NCBI RefSeq assembly: GCF_000379485.1
Contig: NZ_KB902285.1
Coordinates: 34,793-98,792, forward strand
Origin: Wenxinia marina DSM 24838
Lineage (GTDB): Bacteria; Pseudomonadota; Alphaproteobacteria; Rhodobacterales; Rhodobacteraceae
Reading direction: 5' to 3'
DNA length: 64,000 nt
The notes beneath the pieces are model-generated. The model did no database searches and was not told where the DNA came from. It saw nothing but the letters and a program-made list of their open reading frames with translations. The translations under genes were made by a program, and so were the position numbers. Shown one piece after another: positions 1 to 7,438 of this stretch. Every line of letters begins with the position of its first letter. Within the stretch, counting starts at the first letter, position 1.

Positions 1-193
1 GCGCCTGCTGCTCGTCGTTGCCGCCGCACTCGCCGTTGCGGCACAGGCCGCGCTCCTCCTGGCCCTCCGTTCCCCCCGCTGGCGCGCAAACAGCGCGTTC
101 GTCCGCAGCGCAAGCCTCGCCCTCGCCGCTACGGCACTGATCGCCACCGCCTGGACGCTGCTGCCGGTCGCTGTCGTCTCGTACTGCTGGTGA
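1..193 (+). CDS. C-terminal end of a small membrane protein (truncated by window edge)
   Basis: An open frame enters from the left edge (first full codon at base 2) and stops with TGA at 191-193, giving the last 63 residues of a protein. The fragment is hydrophobic, with two Ala/Leu/Val-rich stretches separated by a short Arg-rich loop (near residues 23-33). This fits two membrane-spanning helices joined by a cytoplasmic loop. It ends with the residues SYCW. No family can be recognised from so little sequence, so no function is proposed. Confidence 0.5.
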   Translation, partial: RLLLVVAAALAVAAQAALLLALRSPRWRANSAFVRSASLALAATALIATAWTLLPVAVVSYCW

Positions 194-213
194 GAGGGTC
201 GCTCCCTGCGCGG

Positions 214-372
214 GAGAGAGCGATGCTGCGCTTTCGGCACATGCGCAGCCTGCAGAAGTTCGCCGCCGGCCACTCTTCCGTCTGCAACCGCTTCAGCTTC
301 GCGCGCAGTCTCTCCAGCCGATCCACCTTCAGGACGAACCGCGCTGCCGGACTTGAGGAATGGCGGGGTCTC
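214..372 (+). pseudogene. Remnant of an IS6-family transposase (C-terminal piece)
   Basis: In the plus frame of base 190, the stretch starting ERAMLRFRHMRSLQKFAA and ending LEEWRGL matches from memory the C-terminal tail of IS6-family (IS6/IS26-type) DDE transposases. There the pattern RxMRSLQKFA, a short HN-containing stretch and a final AEWRxL are characteristic. Here the usual His-Asn pair in the middle has become Cys-Asn. The catalytic DDE domain and any terminal repeats are absent, so this is a dead fragment. It sits directly after the truncated membrane gene and marks an old insertion. I identify it from motif memory only. Confidence 0.5.
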
Positions 373-577
373 CAGGCCGGGCACGGGTACGTCATCCGCC
401 GCGAACCGGGACCGGTTTGCATCTGACAGCATTTCCGTGGGAGCGCCTGACCGGGATTTGCTGGAACTTCAGCGAGCACCGGCTGTTCCCATCCCGCAGG
501 CCACCTCGGGCGCGAGGTGGCGAAGAGGTCGGGCTCGGAACTGTGCCGGCCGGCCACGCCCGCGGGATACTGAAGGA

Positions 578-1576
578 ATGCCTAGTTTCGGATACCACGC
601 CTCCCACGAGCAGTTCGCGCCGGACGAGCTCCTCGCCCTGGCGATATCGGCCGAGGCGGCGGGGTTTCAGGCGGTGATGTCCTCCGATCACTTTCATCCC
701 TGGAGTCCGGGGCAGGGGCAGTCCGGCTTTGCCTGGTCCTGGCTCGGGGCGGCGATGCAGGCCACCTCCGTGCCTTTCGGCAGCCTCGCGATCCCGGGTG
801 GCTGGCGCTATCACCCGGCCATCGTCGCTCAGGCCGGCGCGACGCTCGACCGGATGTTTCCCGGCCGGTTCAGGTGGATGGCCGTCGGTAGCGGGCAGGC
901 TCTGAACGAGCACATCACGGGCGGTCGCTGGCCGCCCAAAGCCGCGCGCAACGACCGGGTGGAGGCCGCGGTCGAGATCATCCGGGCCCTCTGGGCGGGC
1001 GAGACCGTGAGCCGGGACGGGCCGATTCCGACCGAGGAGGCCAGGCTCTACACCCGACCTGCGTCCTCTCCCGGGCTCGTGGGCGCCGCGCTGTCGCCGG
1101 CGACCGCCGAACGGGTCGGTGGCTGGGCGGACGGGATGATCACCGTCAACCAGCCGCCCGATCGCCTGCGGACGATGATCGAGCGCTTCCGCGCCGGGGG
1201 CGGGGAAGGAAAGCCGCTGTTCCTGCAGGTTCACCTGTCCTTCGCCGAGACCGATGAGGAGGCCAGGGCGGCCGCGCTGGCGCAATGGCGGGCCAATATC
1301 GTCCCGGCGAACGTCGCCGAGACGCTGAGGATGCCCGAGGACTTCGAGGCCGCGACGCGGACGGTGCGGAGCGAGGACCTCGAGGGCCATGTCCTCGTTT
1401 CGGCCGACCTGCAGCGCCATCGCGATTGGCTGGCGGAGTTCGCCGAGCTCGGCTTTGAAGAGATCTACCTGCACAACGTCGGCCTGAACCAGCGGGCGTT
1501 CCTGGATGCATTCGGCGCACACGTGCTGCCGAAGCTGGCCACAGCGGATGAGGAGGGACCCGATGACACATCTTGA
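578..1576 (+). CDS. Non-F420 flavin-dependent oxidoreductase, luciferase-like monooxygenase fold (TIGR03885-like)
   Basis: A 332-residue protein beginning MPSFGYHASHEQF. The opening GYHASHEQF, then SDHFHPW, GQSGFAWSWLGAA and ALNEHITG, are typical of the LLM subfamily annotated as probable non-F420 flavinoid oxidoreductase. The fold is a TIM barrel binding a flavin in the cytoplasm, and the substrate is unknown. The ATG at 578 was chosen because it matches the family N-terminus. A GAAGGA lies directly against it, which is closer than ideal, so a slightly different start is possible. The last 14 bases overlap the start of the nadE-pncC fusion, so the two genes are very likely co-transcribed and translationally coupled. 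About 20 residues longer at the C-terminus than I would expect for the family. Confidence 0.8.
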   Translation: MPSFGYHASHEQFAPDELLALAISAEAAGFQAVMSSDHFHPWSPGQGQSGFAWSWLGAAMQATSVPFGSLAIPGGWRYHPAIVAQAGATLDRMFPGRFRWMAVGSGQALNEHITGGRWPPKAARNDRVEAAVEIIRALWAGETVSRDGPIPTEEARLYTRPASSPGLVGAALSPATAERVGGWADGMITVNQPPDRLRTMIERFRAGGGEGKPLFLQVHLSFAETDEEARAAALAQWRANIVPANVAETLRMPEDFEAATRTVRSEDLEGHVLVSADLQRHRDWLAEFAELGFEEIYLHNVGLNQRAFLDAFGAHVLPKLATADEEGPDDTS

Positions 1577-3065
1577 GGAACTGCTGGACCTGTCGCGGCA
1601 GGCGGGGCGGGGCGCGCTGTCGCCGTGGTTCGCATCGCGGCTCGACGAGCAGATCGGGAAGAGGCATTTCCTGCCGCCCGAGGACCTGCGTGCCGTGGGC
1701 GAACGCCTCGTCCGCCAGCTCGCGGACTACCGGCGCCAGACCGGCGTCTCGGTGGCGGTTCTGGGCATGTCCGGCGGCGTCGACAGCGCGGTGACCGCGG
1801 CGCTGCTCAAGGCGGCGGACTGGCGGGTGGTCGGGTACACCATGCCGATCGAGCAGAACCCCGAGGAAACGGAGCGGGGGGTCGAGGCCTGCGAGGCGCT
1901 CGGGCTGGAGCACCTGCACATCGACCTGTCCGACACCTACCGGCACACGGTCGGCGCGCTCGGCGGGCTCGACCCTTCCCTCCCCGTGTCCGATGACGGG
2001 CCGGAGCGCACGCGCAGGGGCAACGTGCGGGCCCGGCTGCGGATGATCACGCTCTACGATCAGGCGCACCGCTGGGGCGGGCTGGTCGCGAGTACCGACA
2101 ACTTCTCGGAACTCGGCGCCGGCTTCTGGACGCTGCATGGCGACGTCGGCGACCTCGCGCCGGTGCAGTCCCTTCTGAAGTCGTGGGAGATTCCGTGGAT
2201 GGCGCGGGAGTACGGCGTGCCCGAGCGGACCTGGCGGGCCAAGCCGACCGACGGGCTGGGCATCGGCGAGGGCGACGAGGCGCAGATCGGCGCAACCTAC
2301 CTCGAATGGGACGTCGCCGTCTTCGCGGTGATGGACGCCCTCCAGCAGGATCCCCGCCTCGCTGCGGCCGATATTCCCGCCGCTCTCGGCGTGGAGGACG
2401 ATCCGGTGGCGGCGCGCTCCGTTCGCACCGTCGTGGATCGGTTGCGCCGGACCTGGTTCAAGCGCGTCAACCCGATATCGCTCGAGCATCCGCGTGACGA
2501 CCGGTTCGGCCTTCTCGACATGATGGATGCCCGGCTGTTCCGGCCTGCGGTGCTCGTGCGGGAGGGTGCTGCGGCCTCCTTCACCGGCGAGATCGCGGCA
2601 CTGGGCCAGCAACTTGCGCAGGCATTGGCCGACCGTGACGTGCGGCTGGTCACGGCCGAATCCTGCACCGCCGGCCTGCTCGCCTCCTGCGTCGCAGCGG
2701 CACCGGGAAGTTCATCCGTGCTGGAAGGCAGCTTCGTCACCTACTGCAACAGCATGAAGACCGATGTCCTAGGTGTGCCCGAGGCGCTGCTCCGGGAGCG
2801 GACGGCCTACGACCCCGATGTCGCCGCCGCGATGGCCCGCGGCGCACTCGAGCGTGCTCGGGGCGCCGGGCTGGCGATCGCGATTACCGGGGTCGCCGGA
2901 CCGGAGCCGGATCAGGGCAAGCCGGCCGGGCTGATCTACATCGCCGTCCTCCGCCGGGGAGGTGATCCGCGGGTGAAGACCTGCCACCTCCAGGGGCAAC
3001 CGAAGGACGTGATCGGGGCGACGATCCGCGATGCGATCAGGCTGGGAATGGAAGCCCTCGACTGA
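1563..3065 (+). CDS. NAD synthetase fused to NMN amidohydrolase (NadE-PncC/CinA-C fusion)
   Basis: A 500-residue two-domain protein. Residues 1 to about 330 are an NH3-type NAD synthetase: the ATP-pyrophosphatase loop SGGVDS is at 70-75 and the STDNFSE region at 177-183. It adenylates and amidates nicotinate adenine dinucleotide to NAD. Residues about 345-497 are a CinA C-terminal/PncC domain with the catalytic-serine motif AESCTAG at 365-371 and an ITGVAGPEP loop. This family deamidates NMN to nicotinate mononucleotide. The fusion joins the first and last enzymes of the NMN-salvage route to NAD; only the adenylyltransferase step lies between. The start at 1563 has a clean AGGAGG at 1551-1556. 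There is no glutaminase domain, so ammonia is the expected amide donor. Domain calls are firm; that both are active is inference. Confidence 0.88.
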   Translation: MTHLEELLDLSRQAGRGALSPWFASRLDEQIGKRHFLPPEDLRAVGERLVRQLADYRRQTGVSVAVLGMSGGVDSAVTAALLKAADWRVVGYTMPIEQNPEETERGVEACEALGLEHLHIDLSDTYRHTVGALGGLDPSLPVSDDGPERTRRGNVRARLRMITLYDQAHRWGGLVASTDNFSELGAGFWTLHGDVGDLAPVQSLLKSWEIPWMAREYGVPERTWRAKPTDGLGIGEGDEAQIGATYLEWDVAVFAVMDALQQDPRLAAADIPAALGVEDDPVAARSVRTVVDRLRRTWFKRVNPISLEHPRDDRFGLLDMMDARLFRPAVLVREGAAASFTGEIAALGQQLAQALADRDVRLVTAESCTAGLLASCVAAAPGSSSVLEGSFVTYCNSMKTDVLGVPEALLRERTAYDPDVAAAMARGALERARGAGLAIAITGVAGPEPDQGKPAGLIYIAVLRRGGDPRVKTCHLQGQPKDVIGATIRDAIRLGMEALD

Positions 3066-3118
3066 TGCACTGGACCTGAAGGTCGGCGAGCCACTCCGCC
3101 GCCGTCCGCGCCCGCGCC

Positions 3119-3338
3119 TCACGCCGAGGCGCGGCGCCCCGGTTCGAAGCCGACGTTGCGGATCGCCGGCGCCGCGTCGCCTCCGGCGACGCGGGCGAGA
3201 CGCGCCTCGGCCACCGCGTGGCGGAGGGCGCCCCGGCCCATCTGATCCGTCTTCAGCGCCAGCTCGATACCGGAGACGAAGTCGTGGTCGCCGAGCCGAC
3301 GAAGGCGATGGTCCTGCGGCAGCTTCCGGCCCCCGGCA
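3119..3338 (-). pseudogene. Possible gene remnant between convergent genes
   Basis: The bases between the nadE-pncC stop and the dctM stop carry a minus-strand frame with no start codon and a TGA at 3119-3121. Read from the dctM side it gives a protein-like C-terminal stretch with segments such as GDHDFVSGIELALKTDQMG and NVGFEPGRR. Codon third positions are G/C-rich, as in real genes here. I do not recognise the family. It could be the tail of a decayed gene or chance, since open frames are common at this base composition. Confidence 0.22.
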
Positions 3339-4655
3339 TCACCTGTACCAGAGGGCTATGTCCGGAAACGCGATGACCAGAGCCAGGGCCAGAACCTGCA
3401 ATCCGATGAACGGGAGCAGGGAGGCGAAGATCGTTCCCAGGGAGATGTCGGGCGGCGCCACGCTCTTGAGGTAGAAGGCGGCCGGGCCAAAGGGAGGGGA
3501 CAGGAACGAGATCTGCATGTTCAGCGAGAACAGCACGCCGAACCAGATCGGATCGTAGCCGAGCTCGATCACGATAGGCGTGAAGATCGGCACGGTCAGC
3601 AGCGCGATCCCGACCCAGTCGAGGAACATCCCGAGCACCACCAGGATCAGCATCATCACCAGCAGGACCACCATCGGATTTTCCGACACGCCCAGCAGGA
3701 GCTGCTCGATGAAGTCGATCCCGCCCATCAGGTTGTAGACCCCGATGAGGGCCGTCGCCCCGACGCCGATCCAGACGATCATGCCGCAGGTCCGCAGCGT
3801 CTGCAGCGCCGCGTCCGACATCATGCGGAAGGTGAACTCCCCCCGCAGGACGGTCGAGAGGATCACGCCGACGACGCCGATCGCCGACGCCTCGGTCACC
3901 GAGGCGATGCCGCCGTAGATCGAGCCCAAAACGAAGACGACCACCAGGAGCGGCAGGACGAGGCCGCGCAGCAGCTTCAGCCGCTCGGACAGCGGGCGGG
4001 TGTCGACCTCGGTCGGCACCGGGGCCTTGTGGGGCTGGAACCAGCCGATCAGCAGGACATAGCCGGCATAGAAGCTCGCCAGCATCACGCCCGGCACGAA
4101 GGAGGCGGTGAAGAGCTCGCCGATGGAGACGTTCGCGGAGAGCCCGAAGATGATGAGCACGATGGAGGGCGGGATCATCGTGCCGAGCGCGCCGCCGGCG
4201 CAGACGATGCCGATGGCGAGCTTGCGGTCGTAGCCGAGCCGCAGCATCTGCGGCAGGGCGAGCAGGCCGAGGAGCACGATCTCGCCGCCGATGATCCCCG
4301 ACATCGCGGCCAGCACGACCGCCACCAGCAGAGTCTGCACGCCGACGCCGCCGCGGATCCGCCCGGCAACCAGGCGCATCGCGTCGAACAGGTCCCGGGC
4401 GATGCCGGACCGGTCGAGGATCGACGCCATCAGCACGAACATCGGCACCGAGACGAAGACGTACTGCATGATGAAGGAGTAGATCCGCGTCGTCACGATC
4501 GGCACCGCCATCGGGCCGAACCAGCCGAGCGCGAAGATCAGGGCCACCAGGATGGTGACGAAGGCGAGCGGCATGCCGGTCACGAGCAGGACCAGCAGCA
4601 TTCCGAACATCAGAAGGCTGCCGCCGCCGATGCCGAGCGCGGAGAGATCAAACAT
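3339..4655 (-). CDS. dctM: TRAP transporter large permease (DctM family)
   Basis: A 438-residue, strongly hydrophobic protein with about twelve predicted membrane segments and the DctM look throughout. Features include an internal GGEIVLLGLLALPQMLRLGY, a GTMIPPSIVLIIFG loop, and the C-terminal region with FLSPPFGPAAFYLK. It forms the channel of a sodium-driven tripartite transporter that takes up an organic acid delivered by the periplasmic DctP protein. It is the last gene of the minus-strand dctP-dctQ-dctM operon and overlaps dctQ by 8 bases. Length is normal for the family. The substrate cannot be told from sequence. Confidence 0.93.
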   Translation of the reverse strand: MFDLSALGIGGGSLLMFGMLLVLLVTGMPLAFVTILVALIFALGWFGPMAVPIVTTRIYSFIMQYVFVSVPMFVLMASILDRSGIARDLFDAMRLVAGRIRGGVGVQTLLVAVVLAAMSGIIGGEIVLLGLLALPQMLRLGYDRKLAIGIVCAGGALGTMIPPSIVLIIFGLSANVSIGELFTASFVPGVMLASFYAGYVLLIGWFQPHKAPVPTEVDTRPLSERLKLLRGLVLPLLVVVFVLGSIYGGIASVTEASAIGVVGVILSTVLRGEFTFRMMSDAALQTLRTCGMIVWIGVGATALIGVYNLMGGIDFIEQLLLGVSENPMVVLLVMMLILVVLGMFLDWVGIALLTVPIFTPIVIELGYDPIWFGVLFSLNMQISFLSPPFGPAAFYLKSVAPPDISLGTIFASLLPFIGLQVLALALVIAFPDIALWYR

Positions 4656-5238
4656 CCTCGACGTTCCCCGCGCTGGCGACGGCCTTCGGCGGCTCGTCGT
4701 CGGGGTCGCGCCGCAGGTGCCGCAGCGCCTGCAGGGCGAACTGCGCGCACATCACGCAGAGCGTGACGAAGAGCACCGCCTTGACGATCGCCGGTGTGGG
4801 CGGGTTCCAGGCGCTGCCGCTGGTCTCCAGCCGGAACTGCCCGCCGGCGGAGACGAAGCCCTTGTAGGCGAGGCTCCAGGCCGCCCAGGCCATGAGCGCG
4901 CAGGCCAGCGCCCCGACGACACAGATGGCGACGTCGAACCACCGGCGCATGGCGGGCGAGAGGGCGTCGTAGATCAGCACGACGCGGATGTGCCGGTCGA
5001 GCGCCAGGCAATAGGCCCCGCCGAAGGCGAAGCAGATCGCCGTCAGGGCGATCGTCGTCTCGTGCACCCATTGCGTCGGCGAGTTGAAGCCGTAGCGCAG
5101 GACCACCTCCAGGAAGGTGATCGCGGTGATGAAGAGGAAGGCGAGGCTGACGACGCGCCCCAGCGGCACCAGCCGGGCCGACAGGGGATCCTGCGGCACG
5201 AGGACCGGGTCGCGGGCACTGCTCTCTTCTGCGTCCAA
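4648..5238 (-). CDS. dctQ: TRAP transporter small permease (DctQ family), TTG start
   Basis: A 196-residue protein with four hydrophobic helices. Family marks include VVLRYGFNSPTQWVHE after the first helix and a DRHIRV motif near the third. DctQ pairs with DctM in the inner membrane and is needed for docking of the solute-binding protein. No ATG lies near the expected N-terminus. The start is a TTG at 5238, supported by a strong GGGAGGA ribosome site five to six bases upstream on the minus strand. A weak start may help keep membrane subunits below the level of the binding protein. The gene lies 76 bases after dctP, with a strong hairpin between them. Confidence 0.88.
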   Translation of the reverse strand: MDAEESSARDPVLVPQDPLSARLVPLGRVVSLAFLFITAITFLEVVLRYGFNSPTQWVHETTIALTAICFAFGGAYCLALDRHIRVVLIYDALSPAMRRWFDVAICVVGALACALMAWAAWSLAYKGFVSAGGQFRLETSGSAWNPPTPAIVKAVLFVTLCVMCAQFALQALRHLRRDPDDEPPKAVASAGNVEDV

Positions 5239-5254
5239 GGCATCCTCCCGCGTG

Positions 5255-5279
5255 GGCCGGGCGAAAGGCTCGCCCGGCC
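5255..5279 (-). terminator. Hairpin between dctP and dctQ (attenuator or mRNA-processing stem)
   Basis: A perfect 10-bp inverted repeat (arms 5255-5264 and 5270-5279, 5-base loop) lies between the dctP stop and the dctQ ribosome site. There is no U-run, so it is more likely a partial terminator or a 3' stabilising stem that leaves more dctP than dctQM message. That arrangement is common in binding-protein-dependent transporters. Confidence 0.6.
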
Positions 5280-5314
5280 GGTCAGTTCAAGCTGCTCTGC
5301 TCCGTTGCGGAGCC

Positions 5315-6328
5315 TTAGAGCAGACCCTCGGCGGACAGGTGCGCCGTCAGCGCGTCGTAGACACGCTGCGCGTTCTCGGACCGCTCGGCGAACGGGGCCC
5401 ACTGCTCCTGCGCGATCTGGCGGAACTCGCGCTTGGCCTCTTCCGACCAGGTGTGGATGGTCACGCCTTCCGTCGCGCGCAGCTCCTCGGCGACTTCCTC
5501 GTCCCGCTGACCGATCCGCTCGGCCAGGGTCTCGGCGTACCAGGCGACCGACTCGGTCAGCATCTGCTGATCCTCCTCGGACAGCGACTCCCAGGTGTCG
5601 GCGTTGATCGAGACCTCGTTGAGCGGCAGCGAGTGGAAGCCCGGCCAGATCGGGTGCAGGGCCACGTCGTGCAGGCCCATCGAATGGTTGGTGGCCAGCG
5701 TGGTGGCGTCGGCGGCGGCGATCACGCCCTTGTCGAGCGAGGTGAATACCTCCGACTGCGGCAGGTTCACCGGGGCGGCGCCGGCGGCGGCGAAGACCGA
5801 CTGCACCATGCCCTCGGGCGCGCGCATCTTCACGCCCTGCAGGTCCGCGACGGAGTCGATCGGCACGGTCGAGGGGATCGCCTCGGCCGGTTGCGCGGCC
5901 GGGCCGATGAAATGGACGCCGTAGGGCTCGAGGATCTCGTTGTAGAGCTCGGTGCCGCCGCCCTCGTTGAAGAAGGCGCGCAGCTCCTCGGGCGAGGAGT
6001 AGGCGCCGACCGGGTTGCCGATCAGCGCGAAGGCGGCGTCCTTGCCGGTGAAGTAGGAGCTGTCCGTGATATGCCCGTCGAGGATGCCCGCGCCCACGGC
6101 GTCGAGCGTCTCGTTGTATTCGACGATCGAACCCACCGGGAGCATCTCCACGGTGATCCGGCCCTCGGACATCTCGCCGACGCGCGCGGCCCATTCCTGC
6201 TGGATCTCGAACGCGGCGGTGCCCGAGTTGTCGCTGCTCTGGAACTGCAGTTCCATGCTGTCCTGAGCGGCAACAGACGTGGCGATAGCCATTGCGGCGA
6301 CGGTGGTCGCAAGCATTCGCATAGTCAT
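5315..6328 (-). CDS. dctP: TRAP transporter solute-binding protein (DctP family)
   Basis: A 337-residue secreted protein. The N-terminus MTMRMLATTVAAMAIATS with cleavage after SVAAQ is a standard signal peptide. The mature part starts with MELQFQSSDN and carries the DctP core, including the family-typical VGAYSSPEELRAFF and the conserved-arginine region around LQGVKMRAP that binds the carboxylate of the ligand. It captures an organic acid in the periplasm and hands it to DctQM. The ATG at 6328 was chosen because GGGAGGAA lies just upstream; a longer upstream frame has no signal peptide. It is the first gene of dctPQM. An inverted repeat 27-46 bases upstream may be an operator. Confidence 0.9.
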   Translation of the reverse strand: MTMRMLATTVAAMAIATSVAAQDSMELQFQSSDNSGTAAFEIQQEWAARVGEMSEGRITVEMLPVGSIVEYNETLDAVGAGILDGHITDSSYFTGKDAAFALIGNPVGAYSSPEELRAFFNEGGGTELYNEILEPYGVHFIGPAAQPAEAIPSTVPIDSVADLQGVKMRAPEGMVQSVFAAAGAAPVNLPQSEVFTSLDKGVIAAADATTLATNHSMGLHDVALHPIWPGFHSLPLNEVSINADTWESLSEEDQQMLTESVAWYAETLAERIGQRDEEVAEELRATEGVTIHTWSEEAKREFRQIAQEQWAPFAERSENAQRVYDALTAHLSAEGLL

Positions 6329-6706
6329 TCGTCTTCCTCCCTTGGGGTCTTGGGCTTCATCCATTCCGATGAAGCTCTCAGCCAGCGGCCAGTCTGCGGA
6401 AAGCAATCCGGTGATGCAAGCAGCTCGACCATCGCGATGATGCGGCGGCGGGAGGCCGGTCGGACCGGCAGGAGACCTACGAACCAATGCCTTGCCCGGG
6501 CAGAGCCGCCGAGACGGCCCCCGGCGAACGCCTGCTGGTCGGTTCGCGTCGGCTCTCGCCACGCGACCCTGCCGAGAACCCGGTGACCGCCTCAGCCCAC
6601 CAAGCCCCGGGACGGGCCCCCGGTCGGCTGCGCCAGCGCTCCTCGTCCTCGCCGTTGCCGCGTCCTCCGCCTACACTTCCGGCGATCCTCCCCTATCATC
6701 CGGAGC
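6329..6706. other. Intergenic region between divergent dctP and the YjdF-like gene
   Basis: 378 bases with no convincing gene. It must hold the promoters of the minus-strand dctPQM operon and of the plus-strand operon that begins at 6707. The only structure I can point to is the inverted repeat at 6355-6374. No clear sigma-70 boxes stand out in this G+C-rich stretch. Confidence 0.5.
6355..6374. promoter_or_regulatory. Inverted repeat upstream of dctP, candidate operator
   Basis: Perfect 7-bp inverted repeat CTTCATC-N6-GATGAAG placed between the dctP ribosome site and its upstream region. The spacing and position fit a repressor site controlling dctPQM. No cognate regulator gene lies next to it, so the protein that binds is unknown. 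Confidence 0.4.
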
Positions 6707-7438
6707 ATGTCCTTCCTCAGCCTGACAAGAACCGAAGATGGCGCGCGTCCGGTCCGGATCGCCGTGTTCGGTATCTGGCTCGCGGCGTTCTGCCTCGGAG
6801 GCGTCGCGATCGTGACGGGAGACATGCTGCTGTCGATCGGGGTCGGGGGGGCGATCTTTCTGGCGTTGCTGTTGCCGGCCTACACGTGGGTCTCGGGGAT
6901 CGAGATGCCGCCCGGCCTCTGCACCGGGGTGCTGGCCTTCGCCCTGTGTGCGTTCGTGGTCGGCGAGCGCTTCGGGGCCTATGCCGTGAGCTGGTGGTGG
7001 GACATCGCCTTGCATCTGCTCTCTTCCGCGGTGCTGGCCCTGATCGGTCAGGCGCTGGTCCTGCTGATGACGGCGGGCGCGCCGCCCCGGACAGGCCTCT
7101 GGGTCGCGAGCGTGCTGGCCGTGGGGTTCGCCGCGCTCGTGGGCGCAGGCTGGGAGCTGATGGAATTCTCCATCGACGCGATCTTCGACACCCATGCACA
7201 GCGATCAGGGCTGCCCGACACGATGGGAGACGTGGCCACGAACCTGTGCGGCGCGATCTACGGCGCGGTCGCGGGCCAGCTGGCGCTGAGCCGCGCAGTG
7301 CGGTTGCCGCTCTCGGGACTCCTGCTCGAGTTCTGCGGCCGCAACGGGGTGATCTATGGTGCCTGGCCCGGCGTCCCCCTATCCCGTAGCCCGAAAGAGG
7401 GCGCACGGACGGCGGCGCCGACCGTGGAGACGACGTGA
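6707..7438 (+). CDS. YjdF/DUF2238-like integral membrane protein
   Basis: A 243-residue protein with about six hydrophobic helices. The central part matches the YjdF (DUF2238) family: WWWDIALHLLSS in one helix, then GAGWELMEFSIDAIF and SGLPDTMGDVATNL. In the family these WD-H, WE-EF and DTM-D patterns are the conserved core. Function is not established. The last four bases (GTGA) overlap the GTG start of the aldehyde dehydrogenase, so the two are one transcription unit at the edge of the carotenoid locus. Whether it helps assemble or anchor the pigment enzymes is only a guess from position. Confidence 0.7.
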   Translation: MSFLSLTRTEDGARPVRIAVFGIWLAAFCLGGVAIVTGDMLLSIGVGGAIFLALLLPAYTWVSGIEMPPGLCTGVLAFALCAFVVGERFGAYAVSWWWDIALHLLSSAVLALIGQALVLLMTAGAPPRTGLWVASVLAVGFAALVGAGWELMEFSIDAIFDTHAQRSGLPDTMGDVATNLCGAIYGAVAGQLALSRAVRLPLSGLLLEFCGRNGVIYGAWPGVPLSRSPKEGARTAAPTVETT

